A stretch of 64,000 nucleotides of DNA. Origin: an uncultured Prevotellaceae bacterium. GTDB lineage: Bacteria; Bacteroidota; Bacteroidia; Bacteroidales; Bacteroidaceae. Below, in pieces: positions 26,179 through 35,337 of this stretch. The DNA lies in assembly GCA_902770635.1 (NCBI GenBank), contig CACXTX010000017.1, forward strand, positions 1 through 64,000. Reading direction: 5' to 3'. Position 1 is the first letter of the stretch. Each line of letters begins with the position of its first letter. The translations under genes and the position numbers were made by a program. Below the pieces are notes generated by a model. It made no database searches. It was not told where the DNA came from and saw only the letters and a list, made by a program, of their open reading frames with translations.

Positions 26179-27714
26179 ATGCAGAAACTAGTTGAACTAT
26201 ATAAACAATGGAAGGGGGCTGAGCCTCAGGATGTGGTGCGTCTCACTGCTGGAGGCAGCAATCGCGAGTATTATCGCATGACGGACAGTCAGGGCGTGAG
26301 TGTGGTAGGCTGCGTAGGTACCAGCCGTGATGAGAACCATGCCTTTGTCTATCTCGCCCGGCATTTCACTAAAAAAAAGTTGCCAGTGCCTGAGGTGCTT
26401 GCGGTCAGCGACGATGAATTGCGCTATATCCAAACCGACTTGGGCTCCATTTCGCTGTTCGATGCCATTCGTGGTGGTCGCGAGGCTGGTGGTCGTTATA
26501 CGGTCAAAGAGGTTGATCTGCTTCGTCGTACCATTCGCGAATTGCCAAACATCCAGCTGAATGGTGCTGATGATCTGGACTTCATCAATTGCTATCCACA
26601 GCCAGAGTTTGACACCAACTCCGTACTGTTCGATCTCAACTACTTTAAATACTGTTTCCTGAAGGCAACGGAACTGGATTTCCATGAACTGAAACTGGAG
26701 GCTGATTTCCGCCTGTTGGCCCAGGACCTGACCTCAGAGAAGGACACGCAGGGGTTCCTCTATCGTGACTTCCAGGCACGTAATGTCATGCTGGACAGCA
26801 AAGGAAAGCCTTTCTTCATCGATTTCCAAGGAGGACGCCGAGGACCGTACTATTACGACCTGGCTTCTTTCCTGTGGCAGGCTTCAGCTAAGTACCCGTA
26901 TAAGGTACGCAGAGAACTGGTGTATGAATACTACCATGCACTGAAACATTATACGGAGGTGCCATCGCCCCACCATTTTGTGGACAGACTGAGCCTCTTC
27001 GTGCTCTTCCGCCTGTTGCAGGTACTGGGTGCCTATGGTTTCCGCGGCTATTTCGAGCGCAAGCAGCACTTCATCGAGTCTATTCCTCCTGCCATCCGCA
27101 ATCTGCGCGAGCTGTTGGACGAGCGTAACTTCCCCTATCCTTATCTGGTGGATGTGCTCTACAAGTTGACCAAGATGCCTCAGTTCCAGCAGATAGAAAG
27201 CACAGCGGTACGTGCTGATGGCTTTAAGACGACGAATCTGAACCCCTATAAGCCACACCCACAAGACGGACCGGCTACTTTCTCTAAGTATGATGCGCAG
27301 GGCCCGTTGGTGGTTCGTGTGTTCAGTTTCTCTTATACCAAAGGCATTCCTGAGGACGAGAGTGGCAATGGTGGTGGCTATGTGTTCGACTGCCGTTCAA
27401 CGCATAATCCCGGTCGTTATGAGCCTTATAAGCAGTTGACTGGTCTGGATGAGCCTGTCATCCGATTCCTGGAAGATGATGGTGAAATCCTGACCTTCCT
27501 CGACTCCGTCTATAAACTGGCAGACAACCATGTGCGCCGTTACATCCAGCGTGGCTTCACCTCGCTCATGTTCTGCTTTGGTTGTACGGGTGGTCAGCAC
27601 CGCTCCGTCTATTCTGCCCAACATCTGGCAGAGCATATCCATGAGAAATTTGGCATAGAGGTACGTATCTGCCATCGTGAACAGGGTATCAACCAAATAC
27701 TGGAAGCAAAATGA
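26179..27714 (+). CDS. AmgK-type sugar kinase fused to a RapZ C-terminal domain
   Basis: 511 residues in two parts. Residues 1-335 form an aminoglycoside-phosphotransferase/choline-kinase fold: phosphate loop LTAGGSNREYYR, catalytic loop LYRDFQARNVML (about 195-205) and metal motif FFIDFQGGRRGPYYYDLAS. With the following MurU-like gene this fits AmgK, which phosphorylates MurNAc/GlcNAc at the anomeric position in peptidoglycan recycling. Residues about 376-505 match the C-terminal half of RapZ, including VFDCRSTHNPGR, LTGLDEPV and CFGCTGGQHRSV. In E. coli that half binds glucosamine-6-phosphate. The stop overlaps the next start by 4 nt. The RapZ N-terminal P-loop domain is absent. Confidence 0.85.
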   Translation: MQKLVELYKQWKGAEPQDVVRLTAGGSNREYYRMTDSQGVSVVGCVGTSRDENHAFVYLARHFTKKKLPVPEVLAVSDDELRYIQTDLGSISLFDAIRGGREAGGRYTVKEVDLLRRTIRELPNIQLNGADDLDFINCYPQPEFDTNSVLFDLNYFKYCFLKATELDFHELKLEADFRLLAQDLTSEKDTQGFLYRDFQARNVMLDSKGKPFFIDFQGGRRGPYYYDLASFLWQASAKYPYKVRRELVYEYYHALKHYTEVPSPHHFVDRLSLFVLFRLLQVLGAYGFRGYFERKQHFIESIPPAIRNLRELLDERNFPYPYLVDVLYKLTKMPQFQQIESTAVRADGFKTTNLNPYKPHPQDGPATFSKYDAQGPLVVRVFSFSYTKGIPEDESGNGGGYVFDCRSTHNPGRYEPYKQLTGLDEPVIRFLEDDGEILTFLDSVYKLADNHVRRYIQRGFTSLMFCFGCTGGQHRSVYSAQHLAEHIHEKFGIEVRICHREQGINQILEAK

Positions 27715-28463
27715 GACAGGCAATGATACTGGCTGCTGGCCTTGGCACACGACTGAAACCGCTGACAGACACTATGCCCAAAGCGCTGGTGCCAGTGGGG
27801 GGCAAACCTCTGTTGGAATGGAACATCCGTAAGTTGCAGGCTCAGGGCTATGACCGTTTCGTCATCAACATCCACCACTTTGCACAGCAAATCCGCGACT
27901 ATGTGGCGCAGCAGGACTATGCGCCGCTGGTGCATTTCAGCGACGAGAGCAGTCAACTGCTGGAGACGGGTGGGGGATTGAAGAAGGCACAAGACCTCTT
28001 TGCCGAGGAGTCACCCATCCTGATTCACAACGTGGACATCCTGGATAATGTGAACTATGACTGGTTTGCGCGTCAGCATCAGCCCGACGAGGATGCTGTG
28101 CTGCTGGTGAGCCAGCGCAAGACCAAGCGCTACCTGCTCTTCGACAATGCCATGCACCTCATGGGTTGGAAAAACATCGAGACGGGCGAAATCAAGTCGC
28201 CCTATGAGTATGTGCGTCGCACAGGTCTCTCGCAGCATGGCGAACCCCTGAATATGTTCGCTTTCTCAGGCATCCATAGCTTCTCGCCCCGTCTGTTCCC
28301 GCTGATGGATAGGTTCCCCGACCGTTTCAGCATCATCGACTTCTACCTCTCCGTCTGTCATCGTTCCCACATCGTAGGATTGGTCAAGCCCGACCTCCAC
28401 GTATTGGATGTAGGCAAGCTCGACTCATTGGAACAAGCTGAAAATTATGTAAAACAACAATAA
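27711..28463 (+). CDS. murU: MurU-like sugar-1-phosphate nucleotidyltransferase
   Basis: 250 residues. NTP-transferase fold: [20 protein letters not shown] at the N-terminus, [12 protein letters not shown], and [14 protein letters not shown] for metal binding. In the AmgK-MurU route this enzyme turns MurNAc-1-phosphate into UDP-MurNAc, by-passing de novo synthesis (and fosfomycin). The call rests on the fold and on the 4-nt overlap with the AmgK-like kinase. A general glucose- or mannose-1-phosphate transferase cannot be excluded by eye. Confidence 0.75.
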   Translation: MRQAMILAAGLGTRLKPLTDTMPKALVPVGGKPLLEWNIRKLQAQGYDRFVINIHHFAQQIRDYVAQQDYAPLVHFSDESSQLLETGGGLKKAQDLFAEESPILIHNVDILDNVNYDWFARQHQPDEDAVLLVSQRKTKRYLLFDNAMHLMGWKNIETGEIKSPYEYVRRTGLSQHGEPLNMFAFSGIHSFSPRLFPLMDRFPDRFSIIDFYLSVCHRSHIVGLVKPDLHVLDVGKLDSLEQAENYVKQQ

Positions 28464-28470
28464 TATATTT

Positions 28471-30015
28471 ATGCAACAGAAGATTATCATCTTGGATTTC
28501 GGTTCGCAGACCACTCAGCTTATTGGCCGTCGTGTGCGCGAACTCGACACCTTCTGCGAGATTCTTCCGTACAACAAATTTCCCAAGGACGACCCCTCTG
28601 TCATTGGTGTCATTCTCAGCGGTTCGCCTTACAGTGTTCACGACCCGGAGGCTTTCAAGGTTGACTTGAGCCAGTTTGTGGGACGCCTGCCTGTGTTGGG
28701 CATTTGCTACGGAGCCCAGTTTATTTCGAATACCCTTGGCGGTAAGGTCGAGAAGGCAGACTCTCGTGAGTACGGACGTGCCCATCTGGAGACCATCAAC
28801 CTGGACAATCCTCTTTTTAAGGGATTTGAAAAAGGTTCGCAGGTGTGGATGTCGCATGGTGACACCATCACGGCTATTCCCAGTGATTTTGAGGTTATTG
28901 GCAGCACGAAGGATGTCAAGAATGCCGCCTTCGCTTCCACCAAGCAGCCTGTATGGGCTGTGCAGTTCCATCCTGAAGTGTATCACACCTCACAAGGTAC
29001 CCAGTTGCTGAAGAATTTCGTTGTTGACATCTGTGGCTCACGTCAGGACTGGAGCGCCGCTTCGTTTGTCGATACGACGGTGAAGGAATTGAAGGAGCAG
29101 TTAGGCAACGATCGTGTCATCTTGGGACTTTCCGGTGGTGTCGATTCCAGTGTCGCTGCCGTATTGCTGAACAAGGCTATTGGTCAGCGCCTGACCTGTA
29201 TCTTCGTTGACCACGGAATGCTGCGCAAGAACGAGTTCCAGCAGGTGATGGACGACTACAAGGTATTGGGCCTCAATGTGATTGGTGTGGATGCCTCTGC
29301 CAAGTTCTTTGGCGATCTGGCAGGTGTTACCGATCCGGAACAGAAACGTAAGATCATTGGACGCGACTTCGTAGAGGTGTTCAATGCTGAGGCTCGTAAG
29401 ATTACCGATGCCAAATGGCTGGCACAGGGCACTATCTATCCTGACCGTATTGAGTCGTTGAACATTACGGGTAAGGTTATCAAGAGCCACCACAACGTAG
29501 GTGGACTGCCTGAGGAGATGCACCTGCAGCTTTGCGAGCCTTTGAAGTGGCTGTTCAAGGACGAGGTGCGCCGTGTAGGTCGCCAGATGGGTATGCCCGA
29601 ACATCTCATCACCCGTCATCCCTTCCCGGGTCCAGGGCTTGCAGTGCGTATTCTGGGCGATATCACTCCTGAGAGGGTACGCATCCTGCAAGAGGCCGAC
29701 GATATCTACATCCGCGGACTCCGCGAATATGTTGATGCCGATGGTGAGACATTATATAATAAGGTATGGCAGGCTGGAGCTATCCTCTTAAGCACCGTTC
29801 GCTCAGTAGGTGTCATGGGCGATGAGCGTACCTATGAGCATCCCGTGGCTCTGCGTGCTGTCACCTCTACCGATGCCATGACGGCTGACTGGGCACATCT
29901 GCCCTACGATTTCCTGGCTAAGGTGTCTAATGAGATTATTAATAAGGTACGTGGCGTGAACCGCGTATGCTATGACATCTCGTCAAAGCCACCAGCAACC
30001 ATTGAGTGGGAATGA
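28471..30015 (+). CDS. guaA: GMP synthase (glutamine-hydrolysing)
   Basis: 514 residues. Makes GMP from XMP, glutamine and ATP. The class I amidotransferase domain has the nucleophile motif LGICYGAQ and the His-Glu pair in QFHPEVYHT. The ATP-pyrophosphatase domain has [11 protein letters not shown], and the dimerisation domain has [16 protein letters not shown] and ends PPATIEWE. It follows the MurU-like gene by 7 nt, so it may be co-transcribed with it, and a bidirectional terminator follows. Confidence 0.97.
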   Translation: MQQKIIILDFGSQTTQLIGRRVRELDTFCEILPYNKFPKDDPSVIGVILSGSPYSVHDPEAFKVDLSQFVGRLPVLGICYGAQFISNTLGGKVEKADSREYGRAHLETINLDNPLFKGFEKGSQVWMSHGDTITAIPSDFEVIGSTKDVKNAAFASTKQPVWAVQFHPEVYHTSQGTQLLKNFVVDICGSRQDWSAASFVDTTVKELKEQLGNDRVILGLSGGVDSSVAAVLLNKAIGQRLTCIFVDHGMLRKNEFQQVMDDYKVLGLNVIGVDASAKFFGDLAGVTDPEQKRKIIGRDFVEVFNAEARKITDAKWLAQGTIYPDRIESLNITGKVIKSHHNVGGLPEEMHLQLCEPLKWLFKDEVRRVGRQMGMPEHLITRHPFPGPGLAVRILGDITPERVRILQEADDIYIRGLREYVDADGETLYNKVWQAGAILLSTVRSVGVMGDERTYEHPVALRAVTSTDAMTADWAHLPYDFLAKVSNEIINKVRGVNRVCYDISSKPPATIEWE

Positions 30016-30019
30016 TAAC

Positions 30020-30050
30020 AATAAAGCCTCGCCAATTGGCGGGGCTTATT
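30020..30050. terminator. Bidirectional terminator between guaA and cmk
   Basis: AATAAAGCCTCGCCAA pairs with TTGGCGGGGCTTATT, with a T-rich end on each strand. It serves the convergent guaA and cmk genes. Confidence 0.85.
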
Positions 30051-30071
30051 TCATGACAGGAAGTCATCGTC

Positions 30072-30770
30072 TTATTTGATTTCTGACAGGGTTCTCTGGA
30101 ACTGGTCCATCAGCCATTGTTTCTGCTCGGGAATGGTCATGTGCGAATTGTCGAGCAACAGGGCATCTTCAGCCTGACGCAAGGGAGAGACCTCACGATG
30201 GGAGTCGATGTAGTCGCGCTCCTGCACGTTCTTCAAAATGTCGTCGTAGTCAGCTTCCATACCCTTGCCTTTCAGCTCGTCGTAACGACGCTGGGCGCGT
30301 ACCTCGGCAGAGGCTGTGACAAAAATTTTCAGCTCGGCATGAGGAAATACCACAGTGCCGATGTCACGACCATCCATAACGACACCGCCACCACGTCCCA
30401 TCTCCTTCTGTTGGGCAACCATAGCCTCACGGACAAAGCCGAGTGTGGCAATAGGACTGACATGGCTGGAAACTTCCATGGTACGGATATCGCGCTCCAC
30501 AAGTTCACCGTTGAGATAGGTGTCGGGACGACCTGCTTCGGGGTTGAATTGGAATGAGATATGAATCTCGCCCATACGGGCACGCAGACCAGCCTCGTCG
30601 ATGCTGCCATCAGCAGCAAACAGTCCGTTGCGCAAGGCGAAAAGGGTGACGCAGCGATACATGGCACCCGTATCAACATAAACATAGCCCACCTCGCGGG
30701 CCAGGTCTTTGGCCATCGTGCTCTTTCCACACGAGGAATGGCCATCAATTGCAATTGTTATCTTCTTCAT
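30072..30770 (-). CDS. cmk: Cytidylate kinase
   Basis: 232 residues. Phosphorylates CMP and dCMP. The P-loop is [31 protein letters not shown] and the [18 protein letters not shown] motif bind the nucleotide. Length is usual for the family. It overlaps the end of porQ by 4 nt on the same strand. The porQ-cmk pair is also adjacent in Porphyromonas gingivalis, which is consistent with this order. Confidence 0.96.
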   Translation of the reverse strand: MKKITIAIDGHSSCGKSTMAKDLAREVGYVYVDTGAMYRCVTLFALRNGLFAADGSIDEAGLRARMGEIHISFQFNPEAGRPDTYLNGELVERDIRTMEVSSHVSPIATLGFVREAMVAQQKEMGRGGGVVMDGRDIGTVVFPHAELKIFVTASAEVRAQRRYDELKGKGMEADYDDILKNVQERDYIDSHREVSPLRQAEDALLLDNSHMTIPEQKQWLMDQFQRTLSEIK

Positions 30771-31711
30771 AGTGTATAAGTTGCGTTAATCAGTAATGAC
30801 GAAGCGGATACATGGTACTTGGCATAGGCTACCTGCAGCTTGAAACGCTGTAGTTGCAGACCGCCACCCACGGAAAAACCAGCCCCATGATTGCTCTCGC
30901 TTTCTCCGTCAGACAGTTTCATCTCAGTGGAACGACGGAAATTATAGCCAGCACCTACCCAGATGGTTTCACCCAGCAAAAGGTCTGCACCAACGGCGAG
31001 ATGCTTGTTGAACCCCTCGTCCCATCGGTTCAGACGGTTCAGGGTAGCATGTAGTCGCAAGGGGGCATTGACGAAACGTTTGCTGACGCCCAACTGTAGG
31101 TCTATGGGAATTCGCTCGAACTCATTGTCGTAGGCTTTGATCTGTCCACCCAGGTTCTTGGCAACAGCCGACACTGACCATCCGTTGTCTTCGTGAATAT
31201 AGTTCAGTCCGATGTCGAAAGCAACGGCAGCAGAACTGTAACTGCCAATGGTGGACGAGATGAAGCGGGCGGTGATACCTCCGCTGATGTCGTTGTTAAG
31301 CATGTAGGCAAAAGAACCAGCTATCGCAATATCCTTGGCACTGAAAGTACCTGTCTGGATATTGTCGGCTGTGGTCTCTTTCATGCTTCCGTAGTCCATA
31401 TACTGTGCACTGACACCCCAGGTAGCACGTTCCTTGATTCCTTTTATAAACGAGGCGGAGGCTGTCTTGGCTCCTTCCATGTAGGTCATGAAGTTGAGGT
31501 TGATGCTCTTGTCGCTGACCCCATTGATGAGGGCTGGGTTGTGGAAGATAAGCGTGGGGTCGTCGTCCGTCAAAGTTATGTTGTTTCCTCCCAACGCTGC
31601 CACATGGGCACTGACAGGAAGGCGCAGAAAACTATAGACTTCCTGGCTCTCCTGTGCCTGCATCATCGTGATGCACCACACCATGATTATGACAAAAAGC
31701 GTTCTTCTCAT
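30767..31711 (-). CDS. porQ: Type IX secretion system protein PorQ
   Basis: 314 residues. Signal peptide at the N-terminus (ending around MMQAQE), then an outer-membrane barrel-like body: [41 protein letters not shown] and strands up to the end LLINATYTL. PorQ acts with PorU, PorV and PorZ in the attachment complex that removes T9SS sorting tails and anchors cargo. Promoter TAACTTTG at 31734-31741 on the minus strand. Its cargo may include the giant proteins near the right end of the window. Confidence 0.9.
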   Translation of the reverse strand: MRRTLFVIIMVWCITMMQAQESQEVYSFLRLPVSAHVAALGGNNITLTDDDPTLIFHNPALINGVSDKSINLNFMTYMEGAKTASASFIKGIKERATWGVSAQYMDYGSMKETTADNIQTGTFSAKDIAIAGSFAYMLNNDISGGITARFISSTIGSYSSAAVAFDIGLNYIHEDNGWSVSAVAKNLGGQIKAYDNEFERIPIDLQLGVSKRFVNAPLRLHATLNRLNRWDEGFNKHLAVGADLLLGETIWVGAGYNFRRSTEMKLSDGESESNHGAGFSVGGGLQLQRFKLQVAYAKYHVSASSLLINATYTL

Positions 31712-31733
31712 CTGAACAGTATAAATTTCTCAG

Positions 31734-31793
31734 CAAAGTTAACTAATAATTATGAATTATGAATTATAAATTATGAATTATTTCGTATCTTTG
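31734..31793. promoter_or_regulatory. Back-to-back promoters of porQ (-) and tonB (+) with a repeat spacer
   Basis: Minus strand TAACTTTG at 31734-31741 and plus strand TATCTTTG at 31786-31793. The 44 nt between (31742-31785) are ATGAATT-type repeats, the same distance as in the rfbA/1615 pair. No TTTG at -33 is visible on either strand. Confidence 0.65.
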
Positions 31794-31834
31794 CACCATC
31801 AAAAACGGAATAATTCGCTTTTTATTGCGGAGAA

Positions 31835-32542
31835 ATGGAACAAAAGAAGGCACCTAAAGCAGATATTGAGCAGCGTAGAACCACAGGATTCCTCCTGGGG
31901 CTTATCTTTGTGCTGGCCTTGTTCTATGTCGCTTTGGAGTGGAATTCCGCGACCAGTCAAGATGCCATCGACCCGCTGGACTTGAGCGAACTGATGCACG
32001 AAAGCGAACTGGTACCCATGTCGAATGAGGAGACTGTCAGCCAGTTGCAAGAGAAACAGCAGGTGGAGAAAGCGGAGCAGTTGCACATAGTCGATGATGA
32101 AGTGGAGCTGCAGGAGCCCGATGAGACCTTGGAAGGTGAGGGCAACGACGATGTGACCCTGTTGAATGAGTTGCAGAAAGAAGAGGACGACAAGGCACTG
32201 ACTGCTTTGGATGTGGACCCTAACAACCCGTTGAACTTTCATGTGGTGGAAGACCTCCCGCAGTATCCCGGTGGTGCTGTCGAGTTTATGAAATGGCTCA
32301 CCAAGACGCTACGCTATCCCCAGAAGGCTCGTGACCAAAAGAAGCAGGGCAAGGTGGTTGCCGTGTTCTATGTAGAGAAAGACGGCAGCATTACGGGTTT
32401 GAAAGTCACCCAGTCGCTCTCGCCGGAATGTGACCGTGAAGCCCTGCGCGTGTTAGCCATGATGCCCAACTGGAAACCTGGCATCCAGCACGACCAGCCT
32501 TGTCGTACCAAAGTGTGCATACCCATCGTATTTAAATTGTAA
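31835..32542 (+). CDS. TonB-family energy-transfer protein
   Basis: 235 residues. A short cytoplasmic N-terminus, one membrane helix (TTGFLLGLIFVLALFYVAL) and an acidic Glu/Asp-rich periplasmic stretch, then the TonB C-terminal fold: YPGGAVEFMKWLTKTLRYP, GKVVAVFYVEKDGSI and KVCIPIVFKL. It transmits energy from ExbB/ExbD to outer-membrane receptors. It is far from exbBD (40012), so the partner is not fixed. Followed by a polyprenyl synthase gene after 11 nt. Confidence 0.9.
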   Translation: MEQKKAPKADIEQRRTTGFLLGLIFVLALFYVALEWNSATSQDAIDPLDLSELMHESELVPMSNEETVSQLQEKQQVEKAEQLHIVDDEVELQEPDETLEGEGNDDVTLLNELQKEEDDKALTALDVDPNNPLNFHVVEDLPQYPGGAVEFMKWLTKTLRYPQKARDQKKQGKVVAVFYVEKDGSITGLKVTQSLSPECDREALRVLAMMPNWKPGIQHDQPCRTKVCIPIVFKL

Positions 32543-32553
32543 ATTCATATATT

Positions 32554-33528
32554 ATGTTGACATCAAATGAAATCCTGCAGAAGGTGAACCATTGTTTGGA
32601 CAATCTGCATTATGATCGTAAGCCTGCATCGCTCTATGAACCGATTCAGTATGTGTTGTCCATTGGCGGCAAGCGAATCCGTCCAGTACTGATGTTACTG
32701 GGCTATAACCTGTGGAAGGAGCAGCCGGAGGATATCCTGATGCCTGCTGTGGGTCTGGAGACCTATCATAACTATACCTTGTTGCACGACGACCTGATGG
32801 ATAATGCCGATGTGCGACGTGGTCATGAGACGGTACATCGTCGCTGGGATGCCAACAAGGCCATCCTTTCGGGCGACTCCATGCTGGTGCTGGCCTATCA
32901 GCGCATGCAACAGGTGCCAGCCGATAAGTTACCTGCTGTGCTTGACTTGTTTACGGTGACTGCCTTGGAAATAGGTGAGGGACAGGAGTACGACATGTCT
33001 TTCGAGACTCGTAATGACGTGACGGAAGACGAGTATATCGAGATGATTCGACTGAAGACCTCGGTGCTTTTGGCTTGTGCCATGAAGATTGGTGCCCTGT
33101 TGGCTGATGCACCTCAGGAGGATGCCGACCGTCTCTATCGTCTGGGCGAGCAGATTGGGCTGGCTTTCCAGTTACAGGACGATTTGCTGGATGTCTATGG
33201 CGACCCGAAGGTATTTGGCAAGGCTATTGGTGGCGACATTACCAGCAACAAGAAGACCTATATGCTGATTAATGCCTTCAACCGAGCTAATGCACAACAG
33301 CGTCAGGAACTGGAGCGCTGGATCAGTGCCAAGGAGTTCAATCGTCAGGAGAAGGTGGCTGCTGTTACCCGCCTGTACGATGAGATAGGCATCCGTCAGC
33401 TCTGTGAGGAGAAAATCAACTATTATTTTGAGTTAGCCAACCAGACGCTGGCTGAGGTGAATGTTCCTGAAGAGCGCAAGCAGCCAATTCGTGCTTACAT
33501 GGACGAACTCCTCCATCGTGACAAGTAA
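32554..33528 (+). CDS. Polyprenyl diphosphate synthase
   Basis: 324 residues. Trans-prenyltransferase that lengthens isoprenoid chains for quinone or other lipids. First aspartate-rich motif DDLMDNADVRRG, substrate-binding GGKRIRPVLML and second motif FQLQDDLLDVYGDP. Chain length cannot be told by eye; the residues before the first motif (HNYTLLHDDLMD) are mid-sized. It lies between tonB and tatD, probably in one transcription unit. Confidence 0.93.
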   Translation: MLTSNEILQKVNHCLDNLHYDRKPASLYEPIQYVLSIGGKRIRPVLMLLGYNLWKEQPEDILMPAVGLETYHNYTLLHDDLMDNADVRRGHETVHRRWDANKAILSGDSMLVLAYQRMQQVPADKLPAVLDLFTVTALEIGEGQEYDMSFETRNDVTEDEYIEMIRLKTSVLLACAMKIGALLADAPQEDADRLYRLGEQIGLAFQLQDDLLDVYGDPKVFGKAIGGDITSNKKTYMLINAFNRANAQQRQELERWISAKEFNRQEKVAAVTRLYDEIGIRQLCEEKINYYFELANQTLAEVNVPEERKQPIRAYMDELLHRDK

Positions 33529-33549
33529 TCCACATTTCTCATTTCTCAT

Positions 33550-34329
33550 TTGAAATACATCGACACCCATTGCCATCTGGATGGCGAAGAGTTTAAGGAC
33601 GACCGTGAGGCTGTTGTGCAGCGGGCCCGTGAGGCTGGCTGTACAGGCATTTTCCTGCCAGCTATCGATGCCGCTTCGTGTCAGACCGTGCTGGACACCT
33701 GTGCCCAGTATCCTGATTTCTGCTATCCGATGTTGGGACTACATCCTGAGGAGGTCCGCTCCGACTGGCGTGAGCAATTATCAATTATCAATTATCAATT
33801 ATCAATTAGCGAATGCGTCGCCATTGGCGAAATCGGTTTGGACTATTATTGGAGTCGTGAGTTTGAAAAGGAACAGTTGTTGGCCTTTGAAGAACAGGTA
33901 CGTTGGTCGGTAGAAAAGCAGTTGCCTTTGATGATTCATTGCAGAAAAGCACAGAATGAGATGGTCTCTATATTAAAAAGGTACGCGAAGGAATTGCCTG
34001 GTGGCGTGTTCCATTGTTTTACGGGCAATGAACAGGAAGCTCTGCAACTGTTGGAGTTCGACCGTTTTGTGCTGGGCATAGGCGGAGTTTCCACCTTCAA
34101 GAAAAGTCATTTGCCGGAAGTGTTGCCAACCTGTGTGCCGTTGAACCGTTTGGTCCTTGAGACGGATGCCCCCTATATGGCTCCCGTCCCACTGCGTGGT
34201 CAGCGCAATGAGCCGTCTTATATCGTCCATGTCATTGGCAAGTTGGCAGAAGCTTACGGGGTCAGTGAACAAGAAATATGCAGGCAGACGAATGAAAATG
34301 TGAAAAAAGTTTTTGGGATTCAAATTTAA
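33550..34329 (+). CDS. tatD: TatD-family metal-dependent DNase
   Basis: 259 residues. Metal-binding TIM barrel with IDTHCHLDG at the N-terminus, AIGEIGLDYYW, LMIHCRKA, GVFHCFTG and LETDAPYMAP. No ATG fits; the start is taken as TTG 33550, within CATTTCT repeats that replace the normal ribosome-binding region, and the frame is shared with the preceding gene (stop at 33526). A 35-nt array of five CAATTAT heptads is read in frame (QLSIINYQLSIS) before AIGEIG. A copy gain or loss would break the frame. Confidence 0.88.
   Translation: MKYIDTHCHLDGEEFKDDREAVVQRAREAGCTGIFLPAIDAASCQTVLDTCAQYPDFCYPMLGLHPEEVRSDWREQLSIINYQLSISECVAIGEIGLDYYWSREFEKEQLLAFEEQVRWSVEKQLPLMIHCRKAQNEMVSILKRYAKELPGGVFHCFTGNEQEALQLLEFDRFVLGIGGVSTFKKSHLPEVLPTCVPLNRLVLETDAPYMAPVPLRGQRNEPSYIVHVIGKLAEAYGVSEQEICRQTNENVKKVFGIQI
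33775..33809. repeat. Five heptad repeats CAATTAT inside tatD
   Basis: CAATTAT x4 then CAATTAG (33775-33809). Seven is not a multiple of three, so slippage by one unit shifts the reading frame. Confidence 0.95.
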
Positions 34330-34333
34330 TTTG

Positions 34334-34341
34334 TACCTTTG
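34334..34341 (+). promoter_or_regulatory. -7 box (TACCTTTG) of tRNA-Ser
   Basis: Perfect TAnnTTTG 13 nt upstream of the tRNA. Confidence 0.75.
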
Positions 34342-34354
34342 TGGCGCAAAAAAA

Positions 34355-34442
34355 GGAGAGGTGCTCGAGTGGTTGAAGAGGCACGCCTGGAAAGCGTGTA
34401 ACCGGCAAAACCGGTTCGCAGGTTCGAATCCTGTTCTCTCCG
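34355..34442 (+). tRNA. tRNA-Ser (anticodon GGA)
   Basis: 88 nt with a long variable arm (ACCGGCAAAACCGGT). Acceptor GGAGAGG pairs with TCTCTCC (one G-T); the anticodon stem CACGC/GCGTG holds loop CTGGAAA with GGA; the T arm is AGGTTCGAATCCT. Discriminator G at 34442; CCA is not encoded. Confidence 0.97.
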
Positions 34443-34501
34443 CAGGATTCAAAGCTCCGAGGTAATTTTAAGAAAAAATCACTATTTTTGCCAGCGATTA
34501 T

Positions 34502-34612
34502 ATGAAGGAAAAGAGTACGAAGCATCGTTTCCCCTGCGACGAGATCATCGACCAGTTTTTGGTTGCGTTTTTGGGTGGATGTCTTCTGTGGCATTGGTGG
34601 CTGCTTCGATGA
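34502..34612 (+). CDS. Possible short gene or gene remnant (36 aa)
   Basis: ATG at 34502 follows a -7-like TATTTTTG at 34483-34490 and gives a 36-residue protein ending with a hydrophobic, Trp-rich segment (VAFLGGCLLWHWWLLR). Its 3' part overlaps the end of the membrane protein gene on the other strand. No family is recognised; it may be a truncated gene beside the tRNA. Low certainty. Confidence 0.25.
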   Translation: MKEKSTKHRFPCDEIIDQFLVAFLGGCLLWHWWLLR

Positions 34613-35327
34613 TGGCGCCATATTTGTCGAGGCTGTAGTAGATATAGCAGAATACGGCATTTCCCACACAGAGCAATACGGAGTATGGCCATACGGCATG
34701 GGGCAGCAGGGCTGTCATGATGATGCTTCCTAATCCGAAAAGGATGATGAGGTAGCAGGAGATGGACATGGAGCGTTGCCCGTAGAATGTGGAATGTTGC
34801 GCTCCGATAGTCCACCAGTGGGCGTTTTCCTTGGTTATCGGCAATTGGCGGACCAGTCGGCTTACGCGGAGATAGGTGCGCAGGAAATCGGTGCTCATCC
34901 AGGTGACATGGGTAAGGAATATGCCGATGCCTATTCCTGTCAGGAAGCTGATGTCAAAGAATACGCCTGTCCATAGCGTCACGATGTTGACGACGAGGGC
35001 CGTCATGTCGCGGATGACCCTGAACCGGTTCAGGTATTCCGGGTTGAGCAATGATGTATGGCTCCACGACAACATGGTGCCGCCAATGTGGAAGTAGGTG
35101 ACGGAGAGTGCCGTGGCGGCCGATGGCCAGCAGGTGCGCCAGCCAAAGTAAAGGTGTAGCAGGAAACCGATGCCAAAGGTGGTAAGGGTCAGTGCTGTCA
35201 GCAGGCGACTACGCTTGTAGATACGATAGTCGCGGTAGTAGAAGTTATTGTATGAAAGTGCCGCAGCCATCACTATGCAGGTGATGCCGGACAAAAGCAG
35301 GGTAAGATGATATAATTGCTGTTCCAT
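34545..35327 (-). CDS. Seven-helix membrane protein, function unknown
   Basis: 260 residues with about seven membrane helices and short loops (for example LLLSGITCIVMAAALSY and VLLCVGNAVFCYIYYSL). The layout resembles the membrane sensor half of the AraC-type regulator at 38813, but it has no DNA-binding domain; the C-terminus is a short polar tail. It follows the purine permease by 10 nt, so it is probably co-transcribed with it. Confidence 0.65.
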   Translation of the reverse strand: MEQQLYHLTLLLSGITCIVMAAALSYNNFYYRDYRIYKRSRLLTALTLTTFGIGFLLHLYFGWRTCWPSAATALSVTYFHIGGTMLSWSHTSLLNPEYLNRFRVIRDMTALVVNIVTLWTGVFFDISFLTGIGIGIFLTHVTWMSTDFLRTYLRVSRLVRQLPITKENAHWWTIGAQHSTFYGQRSMSISCYLIILFGLGSIIMTALLPHAVWPYSVLLCVGNAVFCYIYYSLDKYGAIIEAATNATEDIHPKTQPKTGR

Positions 35328-35337
35328 GTGGGTAGCG

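Noticed and set aside
34498..34815. A second minus-strand frame near the tRNA-Ser gene
   Set aside because: It overlaps the seven-helix protein in another frame and has His/Arg-rich composition without hydrophobic pattern.
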